DNA of 53,763 nt from Rostrohypoxylon terebratum (GCA_022497145.1 MU386004.1:1-53763), one strand, 5' to 3'. Shown: positions 14,161-30,082, counted from the first letter of the stretch. Made by a program: numbers and translations. The notes: generated by a model not told the origin, from the letters alone.

Positions 14161-17100
14161 TATACTCGATTTTTCGTTATTTATTTTAAATATTTTCGAG
14201 GGTTTTTTTATATTATATTTTAATAGGTTTTATACTAAAAATTCGGATATATAATAAATAGTATAACCGTAATTAAAAAATATAATTACGTATTAATTAT
14301 CGTTAATTTTAATTTAAAATAAATTATAACTTTTTTTATATTTTTCTTAAAAAAGTTTATCTTTAAATAATAATAATTTATTACTTTTATTTATTTTAAT
14401 TAAATAAACGTAATTATTTTAATCTTTATTTATAACGAAAATTTTAAATCATTTGATTAATTTTTAATTAATATTATTTTTTAATAACATTTACTAAGTT
14501 TTAAAGTATATTATTTTTATTTTTGGAATTTTTATTATTAATAATTTATATTTACTTATCGTTTTTATTTTTTTAGTTTTTATGAACTTATTTTACTTTT
14601 TTATTAAATTTTTAATGATTATTATTTTTATTTTTATATAATATGTTTTTAATAGTTATGTTTTTACCATTAAGTATATTTTTAAAAAATTTAAGTTTTA
14701 CTTTATAATTTTTAACTTGATAGCCTTTTTTTTCATAATTAAAAAATATTTATTATTATTAGCTTTTATAGCTAAAACTCGTTCGTTTATTATATTAATT
14801 TAATAATCGTTTTATTAAGGGTTAAAAATTATAACTATTTATACTATAAAAAGGATTGTTTTTATGGTATTTAAAAAGATAACCTATGTTATACCCGGTT
14901 TTAAAAGTGTAGTATTAAAGATTTTTATCTCGTAAAAAATATTATAATTCCGTAAAATTAAATTATTATTTTAAGTATATTATAGATTTTATATTTTATA
15001 ACTTACTATAAAATAATACTAACTTTTCAAACTATTTTGTTTATTACTTATTTATTATTTAACTTTTTATATAATTATATAATAAAAGTTATATATTAAA
15101 TATATATATTTATAAAACATTAATGATTATATTTTAAGTTTAATATAATTTTTTGTTTTAATAAATAATTTATAAAAAGCTTTTTATATTTATTATACAA
15201 AGTTAAATCAACTTTTTTCATAAAATAATAATAAAGTTATAAAAGTAATAAATAAGTTATATAATACATAATGGTTTTTTAATACTTAAATAATTAATTT
15301 TATAAATATAACTTAATTAAAGTTTTAAATTCGTACGTAAATTATTATTTATTAAAAATCTCTCAATAATTTTATCGAAATATACATTACTTATAATTTA
15401 TATAAAATTAACATTATTTTTAAACGATTTTAAATTTCGGTAAGCTTTTTTAATATTATATTATCCGTTTATATTAGTTTTAAATTTACAAGTATTATAA
15501 TTTTATTCTTTCTTTTACATTTTTAAAAGTAATTCACTTTTATAAAAAATACGATTTTTAATTAAATACACTTAAACTTTTATTATTAAAATTTATAAAC
15601 TTATTATTCTTTTAAGATATAATGTAAATTAATTCTACTATTTTAAAGTTATTTTATTAATATATTATTTATAAATAAATTAATGTATAAAAAATTAACA
15701 AGTAAAAAATAATTATATATTTAAAAACTATTTAATATATTATTTTTAATATTAAAGTTATTATATTTTTAAATCTTTCTATTTAATTATTTTTTTACCG
15801 GTTAAAATTATTAATATTGTTTTCCAATTTATAATAAATATAATTAATTTAAACCTTTAAAAATATAAATTTAACGTTATTATTAATTAAAAACTAAATA
15901 CGCTTATATATATTATTAATTATTTTACTGTAATTTTTACATTTATTAATTAATTCACCGTTAATAAAACTACTCGAAATTAAGTTTAAAATTAACTTGT
16001 TCCTTTTAAATACTAACGTTATTATATTTAAAGTGTATAATATATAAAATTAAAACTAAAAAAGTATATATATATATAAAATAAAGTATAAAAAAATAAA
16101 TTTATTTTTTACTTTATATATTATTTTTATTTAACTACTTTATTAATGTATTTTACCAGTAAAAATAGTTATTTATACGTATTAATAAAGATTATTTACA
16201 TAGTTTAGAAGATATTTTATATACTTATTATATACAATATTATTAAACTTATATAAATAACTTTATTATATTAAAAGGAAGTTATATATAAATTTAAAAT
16301 TAAATATAATAAATAATACTTTTAATTATTACTAATATATAAAATAGCACGTGTGTAAGGTTATAACACGTGGTAACATTTATTTACACTTAGCTAGTAT
16401 TTATAACTTTTTTATGTTTTTTATAACTTAATAATATACGTATAAAAATATTATATTTCACTTTAACGTTAAAAAAACATTAATAACGTTATATTATAAT
16501 AATTTTAAGTTAAATTTTATTATTATTATAATTAAAATACGAAACGATTTATTTACTAACGTTAAAATATATATTTTATTTATTATATATTATTATTAAT
16601 CTCCTCGTATAATAAACGTAACTTTACATTTAATAAATTTATTATACTTATTAATTTTATAAGTATACACTCACATATAATTTAATATTTATTTATTAAT
16701 AACATTAATATTATTTAACTTAATTATAACTTGAGTTTTTATCTTTTTGTAAATTATTAAATATACTTACTTAGTTTTTTTAAATCGTTTATTAAATTTA
16801 ATAAATGTGCTATGAAAATTTTTTTATTAAAAATAACATTTTTTATATAAATCACTTTATTTTAAAAAGATTTTAAATTTTATATATATTAATAAAGGCG
16901 TAATTTATTAGTAAATTAATTTATGCTTTTAAATTAATACGTAATTTATTAATTTTCTTTTAAATATTAACCGTTATAACGTAAGTTTTATACTTATATA
17001 CTTTTAAATGTGTTTATTAAAGCTTTCGATCGGTAATTAAAGCGTTATGTAACCTTAAAATATATGTATTTAACAAGTCGTACGGTGATCGCTAACGGTG

Positions 17101-19479
17101 TTAGTATTTTAAGGTACGATTATATAAATAAATAATTGCTTCGTAGATATTAAGTTATAAATAATGTAGTAACTTCGCACTTGCTTATATAACTTTCAAT
17201 TTTTTTAATCACATTTTTTAAATGTTTAACACTATTATTTTAAGCTTATATACGTGGTATTAAAGGTTTAATCAATATTTTTAATAATATAAAATAGTTA
17301 ATTATAATTGTTTTTTTATTAAATATTTTATTATTATATTTTTAAATTTATAGTTTAAAAAGTTTTATATATAATTAATTAATTAATTAATTTAAAGTTA
17401 TTATTATTATGTTTACCTTTTAATTTTTAAAGTATTAATTTTATATAAACTTAATATATCGGTTTATAATTAATATTTAATTTATAAAACTTGATTTATT
17501 TATTTTAAAATTATAAAAATTAATTATAATATAAGTATTAAAGTAATTAAATAATTTTTTAATTTACATTATATTTATCGTTTAATTTTATTTAAGTTAT
17601 AACTTTAACATTTAATGATTATAAAGCTTTTAATTTTTATTTTTTTAAAAACGTCAATTAAATATTTTAAAACGTTAAAGTTAATATAATTTAAATACAA
17701 ATGTTATTGTTTTTTATTTACCCGATTAAATACTCGTTTAATGTAATTGTTAATTTTATTTTTTCGTATATCAAAGTTAACGTGTGATAAGTTAGTTTAT
17801 ATATTTTTTAATATAAATTAACTATCTTTATTAGTTAATTTATATAGAATTAATTTATTAATTCGTTTAAAAAAATATTACTTTAAATTTATTATTTTAT
17901 TAATAACCGTATTAATATAACCTTTATGAAGATATTAAATTATAAATAAAATTTTTATAATACGATATATTATATAACTTTAATTTAAGTTGTTTTATAA
18001 AGTTTTATGTAATAATATCAACATTATTATAGTTTAATATAAAAACCTATTGTTTTTTAATATAAATAAAATCTTTAAAGTTAACGATTTTAAAATTTAA
18101 AAAAATATAAAAGTTAATTAAATATGTATAAGATAAATTTTAAATTTAATATTATTAAACTTTTAGAAAAGTATTATTTAATTATAAACATTACCGTTTT
18201 TATTACTATAATAAACATTATTATTTTAATTAAATATATTTTAATCTTTTATATTAATTAATATTAAACATTCTTTTAACTATTTCTTTTCCTTTTATCT
18301 TTAATAACTTTAATTTTAACAATTAAACTTAATTATTATTTAAAAAAGTAATTAATTACTTTTTTTATAATAAAGTTCTTCGTTTTTCTTATAAATTATA
18401 ACTTTGAAAACGTTAATTAACACTTCAAAAGCTTATAAAATATAAAACATAACTTACATATAATATAATTAAAGTTAATTTCCTTTTATTTATTACCACT
18501 TATATATATCTTTTTATATTTTCTAACACTTTTAATATTTTTTTCCGTTTATTTTAAAAGTTTAACCGTATTTTTCACAATATCATCTTTATTATTAAAC
18601 GTTATAAAAGCTTTTTTTTAATTTAATTATTCCTTTCTTTTTAATCCTTTTTTTATGAACTTTCACAAGTTATTTTTAACTTAAACAAACGTAAAAATCT
18701 TATTATTAATTTTTTCGTCATAATTCTTTTTAACAAATCTACTTAATTTATTATAATTAGTTTTACGGCTTTTATTAAATTACACATTTAATCGATTATA
18801 TATTACATAACTTCGTATTATTTAGAACTATTTCTTATTATAAGATTTAAATATTTTAATTTTATAATTTTTAAGTTAATAGTTTAATCGCTTTTAAATA
18901 AATTTTTTATATTTTTTTATTTTATTTTAATTTTAACGTTTTAAGTTATATTATAATATTAATATAGTATTAATAAAGTTATAAACTTAATTTATAAAAT
19001 ATCTTTCGTTAATTAAAGGATATAATTTCTTTAAAAAACGTATTAAACTTTTTAATTATAACTTTTTTAAAAATAAAACAATAAAAGTAAGTTTTATAAT
19101 TATTTTTTAATCCAAACGTTTTTTAATCAACTTTAATTAAGTCTTTTTAAAATGTAACTTTTAACTTAAAAACTATTTTCTTAATTATAATTATAAACAT
19201 TAATAAGCTTTTTATTTCTTTACCTACCGATATTACTTTTTTAAAAAATTAAAAAATATTTAATTTCCTTTTTGAATTAATTATAAGTTTTTTAAATTAC
19301 TTTATACATTTAAGTTATTAAAACTAATTTTATTTTAAATTTTTAAGTTCATAATTTTCTTTTAAAACTTGATATTTCATTATTTAAACTAATTTTTTGA
19401 TTAATAATATAATTAACGATTATTACGTTAAATTTATAAAGATTTTATAATATATTACACGTAATAATAGTTTAACTAT

Positions 19480-20757
19480 TAACTATTATATAATAATAAT
19501 TTTAAAATTATTTTAATTAATTAAAATATATATTAATTATATTTATATATATATTATTTTTATAAAAACTTTAATTATATAAAAGTGATTAAAAGATATA
19601 ATTTACGTGTTTTAAAATAATATTATTTTTTAATTAAGTAGCTTTAATTATTTAATAAAAGTTACGGGAAACGGCGATAATAACGGCGGTGGTAATTTTA
19701 ATAGTAATATTATTAAAGTTGTTTTTTATACTTTTTTTAAGTTAAAACGGTTTTTATTTTAGTTTTTTGTTTAAAATATTTCGGTTTTAACATTATAAAT
19801 TATAAGCTTATTAAAAGTGTTATAATTGAGTTTAAATATATATATATAAATGTTTTATTAACGCGTTATATATGTTATTAAAAATTAAAGCCGAATAAAA
19901 AAAAGATTAAAGTTATATATAATTTTATAAGTAAGCTTTTAATTTTATAAGTTACGTTATTAATAATTTATAATCGTTAATTAAAATAACCGGTGATTAT
20001 ACTGTTTTTTTAACTTTATTACGGTTTATAAAACCGTGTTTTAACGAGTTTTTAAACGTTAAGTGTAAAGACAATAAGATTAGAATTAAGTGATAAGTAA
20101 TATATCGTATATTTATTTAAGATTAAAGCTTAAAAAATAAAAGGAAAAGTTATTCCCACTTTTTAACTTAATTATTTTATCTTAACTTACTTGGATAACT
20201 TAATCACATGCTTTTACTTTAATTGTTATATCTTTATATTTTATTAATTATATAATACCTTTATTTTAAACCTTTAAAAAAGATTAAACTAATGCTTTTT
20301 AAAGGTTACTTAACTTTTAAAACCTCTCATGGTTTTATATTAAGTTAAATGCGAATTTTAAAAATTAATATATATATTTTAAAAAGTTTCGTATTAATGT
20401 TATTATTATAATAAAGTAGCTTATTATTAGGTTTTTTTAATAAAAGTTTTATATCGTAATACTTTTATTTTTTATATAAAGAAAATAATTATAATAAAAG
20501 TTTATTATATTTAAGTTTAAATATAATTAACTTTAATTTTAAACACGTTTAATACGAGACGTTTTTTTTAGCTTTTTCTTTACACAAGTAAAACGCGGGT
20601 ATTTTAAAATAATATAATATATTATTTATCTCCTTTTATATTCGTAGTAAAACGTGTTTATTCTTAATATATTTACATTAAAATAAATGCCTTATATTTT
20701 TATAAGTTAAAATATAACTTTTTTATTTTAATTGTTTTTAAAGGTACTTTTAACATA
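19480..20757 (-). repeat. Three-copy family X, copy X2 (inverted)
   Basis: Read on the minus strand, this copy follows 12038-13575 almost block for block, then continues through ATTAAATAATTAAAG into sequence matching 35900-36060. It is interrupted by a ~276 bp LTR-like insertion (20064-20339). Similarity to the other copies fades below about 19480, where the minus strand reads as A-rich sequence with no open frame. Boundaries are visual estimates. Confidence 0.7.
20064..20339 (-). mobile_element. Nested solo LTR, family N (copy 1, 276 bp)
   Basis: It is inserted in repeat copy X2 and flanked on both sides by TTAAG (20059-20063 and 20340-20344), a 5-bp target duplication. Copy X1 has the single uninterrupted CTTAA at 13159-13163. 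The plus-strand left end TGTAAA is intact; the right end reads TTTTATA where TTTTACA is expected, consistent with one RIP C-to-T change. The minus strand aligns with 36558-36831 through most of its length, for example at AACCTTTAAAAAGCATTAG. A 5-bp duplication and TG...CA ends indicate an LTR. Confidence 0.82.
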
Positions 20758-23198
20758 ATTTTATATTATTTTATTTTACTTTTTAATGTTTTAATAAGAT
20801 ATTTTTTAAACTATTATTCCTTATTTACCCGTTATACCATTACTTTTTTATTTTATAATCATTAAAATTTTTATTCCTTTAAGGTTTTACTATTAAATTA
20901 AAACTATAACGCTGTTAATACTTTTAATTGTTAAAGATTTATTTTTTTATTTTTTAATCAACGTTTAATATTTAATTATAAAGTTTAATAATATAAGCTT
21001 TTATTTTAAATTTCATTACTTTTATATTTAAATAAATATATAAAAGTAAATAACTTATTTTTAACTTTAATAGTGTAATAAACGTAGCTTCATAAATACC
21101 GCTTACTTTTTATAAATATATTAATTAACTTATAATTAATTTGATAATAATATTTTTAAGTTTATTTTTCACGTTAAAAACGTGTTATATTATCACTTCG
21201 TAAGTAATTACATTATAGATAATTTTCATGGAAATCTTTTTAACTTAAAAGGCATTATAGTCATAGGTTTTAATTGTTAATTTCAATAACATATATTATT
21301 AACGTTTTATTTTTACTTTTATAGTTTTTAAATGTTTTAACTATTATAACTTTTTATTTAATTAAATTTTTAAAAATCGTATACTTTTTGTCAAAATAAT
21401 TATAACTTTACTTAATTTTATAATGTTTTATATAAGTTAATATATTTTAATAAAGTGTATAAATTCGCTTTTTTACGATATAAATATTATTTCATATTAT
21501 AACGTTTACTTTTGGCACGTATAATAAACTTTTTTTAACTTATAATAATTTTTTTCTACGTTTTTAATTACTATTAACAAATTTATATTATTAATAAAAC
21601 TAACAATAAAAATATTATTTTATTTTATTTTTTTATATAAAATAATAACATAAAGTATAAATAAAATTAAAAATAAAAGTAAACTTTAAAGTATTTTAAC
21701 TTTAAGTTATTTACCTTTTAATTGTTTTTTATTAAAATTAAAAATAACTTTACGATTTATTATAAAAAATTTACCCTACTTAACTATTTATATTAAAAAT
21801 TATTTCGTATATAACACGTACATAAAACGTTTATATACTATATTAGTAAAAGCTTTAAAAATATTTAATTATAATAAAAGAATTACTTTATTATGTTTTT
21901 ATATTAAATAAATACTTTTTTTTACTATTTATATTATAACTTTTATAAATTTATATACTTTATTATTTATTTAACCCTTAAGGAAAATACATTTATTTTT
22001 ATTATGATAATAATATATTTCGCTATTGATTTTTTTAAGTGTTTCATTTAACTTAAATAAAATTATTATAATTACTTTTTAAGCGTTTTAAAGTAATATT
22101 TAAATATAAAGGTTTACTTTATAATAATTATTAAAACGCGGTATAACGGTTTTTTATAAGTTTGTAAAAAGTTTATTAATAACGTGTTTTTTTAAAGGCT
22201 TTTTAAGTTTTAATGTTTTTAAAAATATTTTCGATTACATTTATATGTATTCTTTTTAGAAATATCGAAACGATTATCCACCAGTAATAATTCGGTTGAA
22301 ATATTAAATAAGTTAATAATTAATTTTAAAAAAATCTTTATAATAAAAGTTTAGTCTTTTTCTCGTAGGTTTTCGTTTACGGTTTTTTATTAAAGTTTTT
22401 ACGTATTATTAATAATTTATTTTCTTTAATAGTTATTAACTTTTTAACTTAACTTACTTTTTTATGTTTTATAGTTTTTTATTATTTTTTTAATATTTTA
22501 ACGGTTTTAAGTTAATAGTTTTTATTTTTCTTTCGGCTATTCCTTTTATATATTTTTTATTCGCTTTTTTAAGGTGTTTTCATTATACTTTAAGCATTAA
22601 GTGTTTTATTTTTTTATTTTATGTAATTTTTTTAGCTTTATTTATTTTAAGGTTTTATTATAAAACCGTTTTAAAAGAGGGTGTTTTACGCGGTAAAGCC
22701 GTGTTATTTATAATTTCTCAAAATTTTTAACTAAATAATTAATATATTTATTTATTTTTTTATTATATTAAACTTATTTAATATATTAATCAGCATCATT
22801 TTATTTTAAATTATTTATTTATTTATTTTATAGTTTATTAAGCGATATAATATAATTTTATATCGTTTTATTATTAGAGTTAATTATACTTTTTTATAAA
22901 AAAAATCCGGTTTTAATATATATAACGTTTTATTAACCTAAGGTAAATTTAAAATAAAATCTTTATAACTTTAAAATTAATATATAATTATACTTTATTT
23001 TATAACGAGTGTAAAGCGTTATAAATTCGTTCGTTTTAAAACTTTTTATAAGTTTTTATAATATTATTTTTTTTTATTTTAAAGGGGGTAATATACGTTA
23101 AAATCGCTTATTACAATTTATCTATTAAAAATGTTTTTTTAAGTAATTTAAATCATTAATCATTATTATTTTAAGGTATATAATAACTTCTTTAAAGT

Positions 23199-23487
23199 TG
23201 TCACGGCTAGGATCAGAACCGACTCCAAGGTACCGGCAGAAATAGCTCTATAGACGAAGATTCTAAGCTGAGGAGGGAAAAGAGGCTATCTACGTCTACA
23301 GGAAGCGGGAGCATTTTATACATGATGGCTGGTGGTCTAGAAGCTTGTAGAGCTTCTAGAAAACTGTAGCCTAAGATCTGTAGCCTAGAAGCTACAAAGC
23401 AGTCTTAGGTTGAAGGGAGATGTACAAAGACTGCAGCATCTCTCTTAACAGCTGTAGATCGAACAAAGATTGCCACAGCTCGTCACA
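23199..23487. mobile_element. Intact solo LTR, family T (289 bp)
   Basis: An un-RIPed island beginning TGTCACGGCTAGG and ending AGCTCGTCACA, flanked by the perfect 5-bp duplication AAAGT (23194-23198 and 23488-23492). Inside is a perfect inverted repeat, TCTAGAAGCT and AGCTTCTAGA separated by 5 bp (23336-23360), and a direct repeat of CTGTAGCCTA shortly after. No reading frame of note. Its sequence is unlike the other islands except for the TGTCAC...CA termini. Strand is not assignable without internal sequence. Confidence 0.88.
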
Positions 23488-26369
23488 AAAGTTGTTTTAT
23501 ATTATATAATAATTTTTTAACTTTAAATTAAAAAGTTTATTATTAAAAAATTATGGTTTTTATATTATTATAAATTTACTCTTTTAACGGTTATAAAACA
23601 CTTATATTATTATTTTTTTATTTTATATTACGTTTTAATAAGTTATTTTAACTTTAATTATCATATGTTTTTTAAAGGTAGATTATATTATTATTAATTA
23701 TTATTAACTATTATTAAAGGTTTTAATTTAACATTTAATAAACCGGTTATTATTAATAAAAATCTTTTCATATAATTTCGAATTAAAAGTAATTTTATTA
23801 ATAATACATGTTTAATTTTCTTTTATTTTAAATTAACTTTATTTCAAGGTTTACGTAAAAGTTTATAATAATATTTAAAATAATATTATCACCGTTATTA
23901 TTATTTCTACTTTTAATTAATTTTTTACTATTTAAAATATTATAAGGCTTAACATTATAAGTATATTTAATATTTAATTTTTTTACTTTAATAAAATTAC
24001 GTTAACGTCGGTTTATTTATAAATTTAATTTTTTTACTTTTTTTTTACTTTTTATATATTTTTAATTTTAAATTAAAACTTATACTCGTTGTAATTATAA
24101 CTTAAAAATATACTGTTCTTAAACTATTCTAATTCATATATATATACGATTTTCGCTTTTTTTTCTTTTATTACTTTATTTTATTTTTTATATTACATGT
24201 TATTTTTATTTTTATACACCGCGTACTCGCATTTACCACACTACGTAAGTATTTCGTAATATTTCGTAGTATAACCGAAACTATAACACTTAAAATATCA
24301 TTTAAAACGTAAACTTTGATTAAACAATTTACATTAAAAAATCTTTACTTTTTAAATTAATTTATTAATATATAATAATTACATCGCTTTTAAATCATTT
24401 GTTTATAATAATAAAATAATATAATTTAATTTATTTATTTTTTTATATATTAATTTAATTTAATTTATTGTTAAAGTTAAAATATTCATTTTTTAATTTT
24501 TTAATAAAAGTTTGTAACGTTATATAAACGTTTTATAACCGAGACATTTTTAAGTTTTTTATAATAATAAAAAAGTTTTTATTAACGTTTAAAACTTAAG
24601 TTTTAAACGCTTTATAAATTTAAATTTAATTTTATTTATATGTTTTATTTTTTTATAAAATATTAAAGTAATAGCGTTATTACGTAAGCATTTCGCCGTA
24701 ATAGTTTTATTTTTATTCAAAGTATTATTTATTACTTTTATCAGTTTTTTAACAGTATAAAATATATTATTAATCGATGTTTAAACTTTTTTAATTATAA
24801 TTTCCTTTAATTTCTTTAAAAAAACGATAATTATAAATATATAGTTTTAAGTCATATTTTTTATTATAATTATAATATATTTTATATTACTATTTTATAT
24901 AAAAAGTTAAAATAAAACGGTATTTTTATTATTAATTTCGTTAATAATATAAACTTATTAATAATAATTAAAAACGTAAAAAATAATTACCGTAAATTAA
25001 AAAAAACTTACCGCACATGTAAAATATAAACGTTATAATATAAAATAATATTTACATTATAAAGAAACAAACTTATATATTTTATTAAAGTATATTAGTT
25101 TATATAAAACATTATAAAATTAAATAAAACTATAATCGCTTTAATAAAAATACACGGTTTTTAAAAATTTAATTAAATAAAAAACTATAATAATTAAAAT
25201 ACTTAAAAGTTATAAAAGCAAAAATAAAACGTTAATAATACGCGTATAATACGCGTTATTAAAACTAATAATTAAAACTTAAAAATATAATACCTTTTAA
25301 GTTAACAAAATCTACATTAAAGTTATTCGTAGTATAATTACTTATAAAACAACGATATAACACGTTTTCAACATAAAAAATAAACTTAAAAATATTATTA
25401 TTAAATTAATTATAACTTAATCGATATACTTATAAAAAATAAACAAAGCTTATAAAACTATTTATTATATTATTAAAGTTAAAAATAAATTATTTATTTT
25501 TATATATTTATTTAAATATAAAAGTAGCGAAATTTAAAATAAAAGCTTATATATAGTATAAAATTTTATAATTAAAATAACGTATTAAAAAACATAAACC
25601 TTATTATAATAACTTTTAACCATTATTAATTATTATTTATATAACTTTAAAATTTAATCTTTAAAAATAAATATAACGAAATTAACTTTTTTTTATATGT
25701 ATAAATAACGGGTATTTTATAAAAAGTTTTTAATATATTAATTAAATAATATTAAAATAAAACCGTTGTTAGATTTAAAAAAAGTTTAAATTATAAAAGA
25801 TAATCGAGATAATTATTTAAAAGAAAAAAAATTATAAATAGTAATTAAATATAAGTAAATATTATTACGTATTGTAACTTTACGTATATACCACCTCACT
25901 TATTAGTAATAATTAAAAACATTATTTATTATATTTAACTTTAAATTTATAAATAACTTTTTTTAATATAATAAAGTTATTTATATAAGTTCAATAACAC
26001 TTTATATAATAAATATAAAACATGTTTTAAACCACGTAAATAACCTTTATTAACACGTATAAAGTTTTTAAAATTTTATAAGTATTATACGGCTTATAAA
26101 AATTACTATTATAATAGTAATAAAAGTTTATTACTATTTTACAAATAATAAACTTTAAGTTTATTTTTTACGAAATTTATATATTTATAAAAAACGACAT
26201 TTTTATTTTTTTTATATTAATAATATTATTATATATCGTAAAAAACGAATAATTAAAGTTTATAACGTTATTATAAACTTAAGTTTAACTTATAAACGTA
26301 TAAAAAAGATTTTTTATAGTAGTTTTTAAAGATTTATATAATTTAAAATCGTAGAAAAGTTTAATTTAA

Positions 26370-26420
26370 TTTAATAAAATTATTAATTTAATAAAATTAT
26401 TAATTTAATAAGATTATTAA
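26370..26420. repeat. 17-bp tandem repeat, three units
   Basis: Three head-to-tail copies of TTTAATAAAATTATTAA lie here; the first two are identical and the third has a single A-to-G difference. This looks like a minor expansion within decayed DNA, with no associated gene. Confidence 0.85.
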
Positions 26421-27026
26421 TAAAGTTAATAATATAAAACTTTATATTTAAAATAAAGTTATTTTTTTAACAAAATTATTAAAATCGTATATATATAAAT
26501 TTATTTATAATTATTATAATATAACTTAATGTAATGTTTACTTACTTTTAATTAATTTATTTTAATTTAGCTTTTAAACTTAAATATTAATAAACTATTA
26601 ATTCAGTTTTATTATACTTATATATTATAATTTAATAAAAAAAAAGCTTTTTTATATTTAATAATGTTTTTTTTATAAATAATACTTTAAATTATAAAAG
26701 TTTATAAAGTCATATAATAAAGTTATTTAATGAAATAATAAGTTAAAAAATAAATAAATAAAATATAATTATAATTATAATAATTAAAGTAAAGTTTTTA
26801 ATGTTAAGTTAAATAATAAAAGAAATTATATTTATTAATTATATAGTTAAAAAAATTAATATTTATTACGATAATATTTAAATAATTAACTTTATTGATA
26901 AAAATGTTAATAAATGACACATTAAATTCTAATATATTAATATATATAATTATTAATTAAAATAAAAAGTTTAATATAAAATAATTAAGGTTTTTTATAT
27001 TATAATAATAAATATAGTTACTAATA

Positions 27027-27240
27027 ATATTAAAGTTTAAAATGATTGTTAAAAGTTAAAACGTGCGGTTTATAACCGTTTATATAATAATATATTAAGT
27101 AATAAATATAATGTAAATAATAGTAAAAAAACTAATGATGAAAGTATTTTTAATTAAATAAGTAATAAATTTAAAAAATAAATATAAGCTTAAAAGCTTT
27201 AATACATTAATTAAGGCTTTATAAAGGCTTTAAATTTTAA
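27027..27240 (+). repeat. Possible LTR of a second decayed element, left copy
   Basis: It aligns directly with 35374-35600. Shared landmarks are TTAAAGTTTAAAAT, TTTTTAATTAAATAA and a CATTAATTAAGGCTTTATAAAGGCTTTAAA-type end (here split across about 27210-27240). The two copies are 8.3 kb apart in the same orientation, which suits an LTR pair around an element that later received insertions at 30083 and perhaps 30691. TG/CA ends and target duplications were not resolved. Confidence 0.5.
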
Positions 27241-30082
27241 TATTTCTTTTTTTTCTTTTAAAAGTTAAAGGCTTAGTTTATCTTTATATTATTATACGCG
27301 TATTTTTATTTAACGTGTGTTATATCCTTATTAACTACTTATTTAAATGTTATACTTAATTTTTTTAATAGTTTAAATAAATGTAATAACGTTTATTTAT
27401 TTAATAACGTTAACTTTAATGTTTTTTAAAATATTAATTAATAGGTTATAAATAAAAGAATAAGTTAAAAATTTATAGTTTATTAAAATTACCTTTATTA
27501 ACGTTAAAAATATAAGGTTAAATATAATTATTAACACTTAAGTATATTTTAACTTTTATATAAAAAAGTAGTTAATAATAAAATAATTAACAATTATTTC
27601 AAAATTATAATTAACGTGATTAATAGCTTTACATTTAAAATGTTAATTAATATTAATTTTTAATAAAACATAATATTTTAATTAACTTTAAACGGTTAAC
27701 ATATCACTTTTAATTAATTTTTAATATAAAAGTAAAAACAAAAATATTAAAATATTTAAAGATAACTTTAACTATTAAAAAAGTAACTTTCGTTAATTTA
27801 TTAATTATATCTTTAATATTAAAAATCTTTATAAAAGTTGATTTTATAAACTTATTTTATTTAATAAATAAAACAAATAAAATAATATAGCTTTACCGTT
27901 TATATATTAGTTATTTCGTAATGTTAAACGCCACGTTAAATAAAAAAATAAAAAAACGTATAATAATATATAATAATAAAGTTTAAGTTATCAAAATATA
28001 TAAAAAAAAAGTTAAACATAATAAGTTAACTAGGAAAATATATTTAACTATTAAATATTAAAATTTACACGGGAAAAATAATTAATTATAATAAACCACT
28101 TAAACAATAAAAAAAATAACACCTTTAAAAACACTTTAAATCATTTAAAAGATAATAATATAACGCTTAAATTAAAATTTAACTTTTACATTTTATTATA
28201 CGAGATTAATAAGCTTAATTAAATACCTTTGATAAAATTCATAGTAAATATTATAGTAATGAATAATAACTTTATAAAAGTTAAATATATTATTAATATA
28301 TTAAATAAATATAAAAATGTTTTTAAAGGTAAAAGTATTACTTTTTTATTAAAGAAATATATAATGTAGGTAAATTTTATTTACGGTTAATAAAAGTAAC
28401 TTAAAGTTATATAAACTTACTTGTTAAAAATAAAAGATAATTAGTTTTTAAATAAAATTTATTGTAAGTTACACGCGGTAAATAAAATAATGTTTAAACA
28501 TAAGCCTACGTTAATAGCTTATTTAATATTTATTATTTAAAAAATAATAAATAATAAAGAAAAAAACGTATAATAATAAACTTAAAACTTTTAAATTAAA
28601 TCGTTATTTTTAACTTTTATCCACTACTTAAATAAAATAATATTATAAAAGTTATAATAAAAAATATTTATAATAATTAAACACCGTAATAAAATAATAG
28701 TTATAAATTATAAAAGTTTATAAATAAGTTATATTTATTTTATTAATATTTTATTAAGGTTTATATAAATAATATTATTATTTTTAACGATTTTAAAGAA
28801 AAATATTATAAACACTTAAAAATAGTATTTAATTTATTAAATAAAGTTAAAGTGTATATTAGCTTTATTAAATCGTTTATAAGGTATTTATTAATAAAAC
28901 TTTTAAATTAGTTTATAAATGAGAAAAATATATCGAAAATAAACGATAAAATTATTATCTTTTAAAAGTTAAAGTTTTTTAACATTTTAAATAACTTAAA
29001 GATTGATTTAAGTATAATAAAATAATTAAGAAAAAAATAATATAGTTTAAATTAAAAGTAAAATTTTTATAATAATAAAAAAAGGAATTACTAGTGTAGT
29101 TATATGTTAAAAAAGTGTTAATAGTTAATATGTTTAACTAAATATAATAAATGAAAACGGTAGCGGTAAGTTTTACATTTATAAAAGAAAAGTTAATAGC
29201 GTTTAAAATATTTTAAAAGTACTTTACTAGTTAGTATATTACGTATTATTAAAATAGAAAAAAGTTTTTATTTTTAAAGTGTAGAAAAATATAATATTTT
29301 AATTAAATAAAAATTAAAATAATATAAAAGTGTTTAAAAAATATTTAACGAAAGTGTTAAGTTTATTTTATTTATGTTTAAGTTTATTATTAAAGTTAAA
29401 AAAAATATAGCTTAATTAAGGTTAAAATAAAAGTTTTTATATAGTTTTATCGAAAAGTTAAGAAATTAATTTAATTTAGTTTTTATAAGGTAAATGTATT
29501 TATTAATTACGTTTTAATAAAAAAAATAATTAATTATATATTTCTTAAGATATTAAACTTAAATTAAGTAAACTTAAAGTTAATAAACGTTATTAATTAT
29601 TTATTTTAGTTTTAATTAAACATTATTTATATTTTAAAATTATTAAATATAATTTTTAATACGTTATTTCGATTATTTATAATAATGGAAAAAAAACTAA
29701 AACTAATTAAAGTTAATAAGTTAAATAATATTTTAAAAAAATTTAACGTTTAATATTATTTAAAAGGAAAGTAAAAAATGAATAAAACTACCGTCATACT
29801 TATTATTAATAATGTTTTTTACAATTAAATTATAATAAAATATAAGTTTAATAAAAAATATAATAAGGTTTATAAGATTTTAAAGAAAAAAATTAAATGT
29901 AAAAAATAAAAAAAGTTAAAAAATATAAAAAAAGTAAAGTTAAATAAAAAAACAATAATTATAGTTTTAACAAGTTCGATATTTTTAATTGAATTATATT
30001 AAAATAACGTTATAATATAAATACTAATAAAAAGTTATAAAGTAATATTAAGTTTTAAAAGTTTATTTTTTTGATATTTTTT

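Noticed and set aside
26370..26420. CRISPR-like or satellite array
   Set aside because: Only three contiguous 17-bp units without spacers; a simple tandem repeat.
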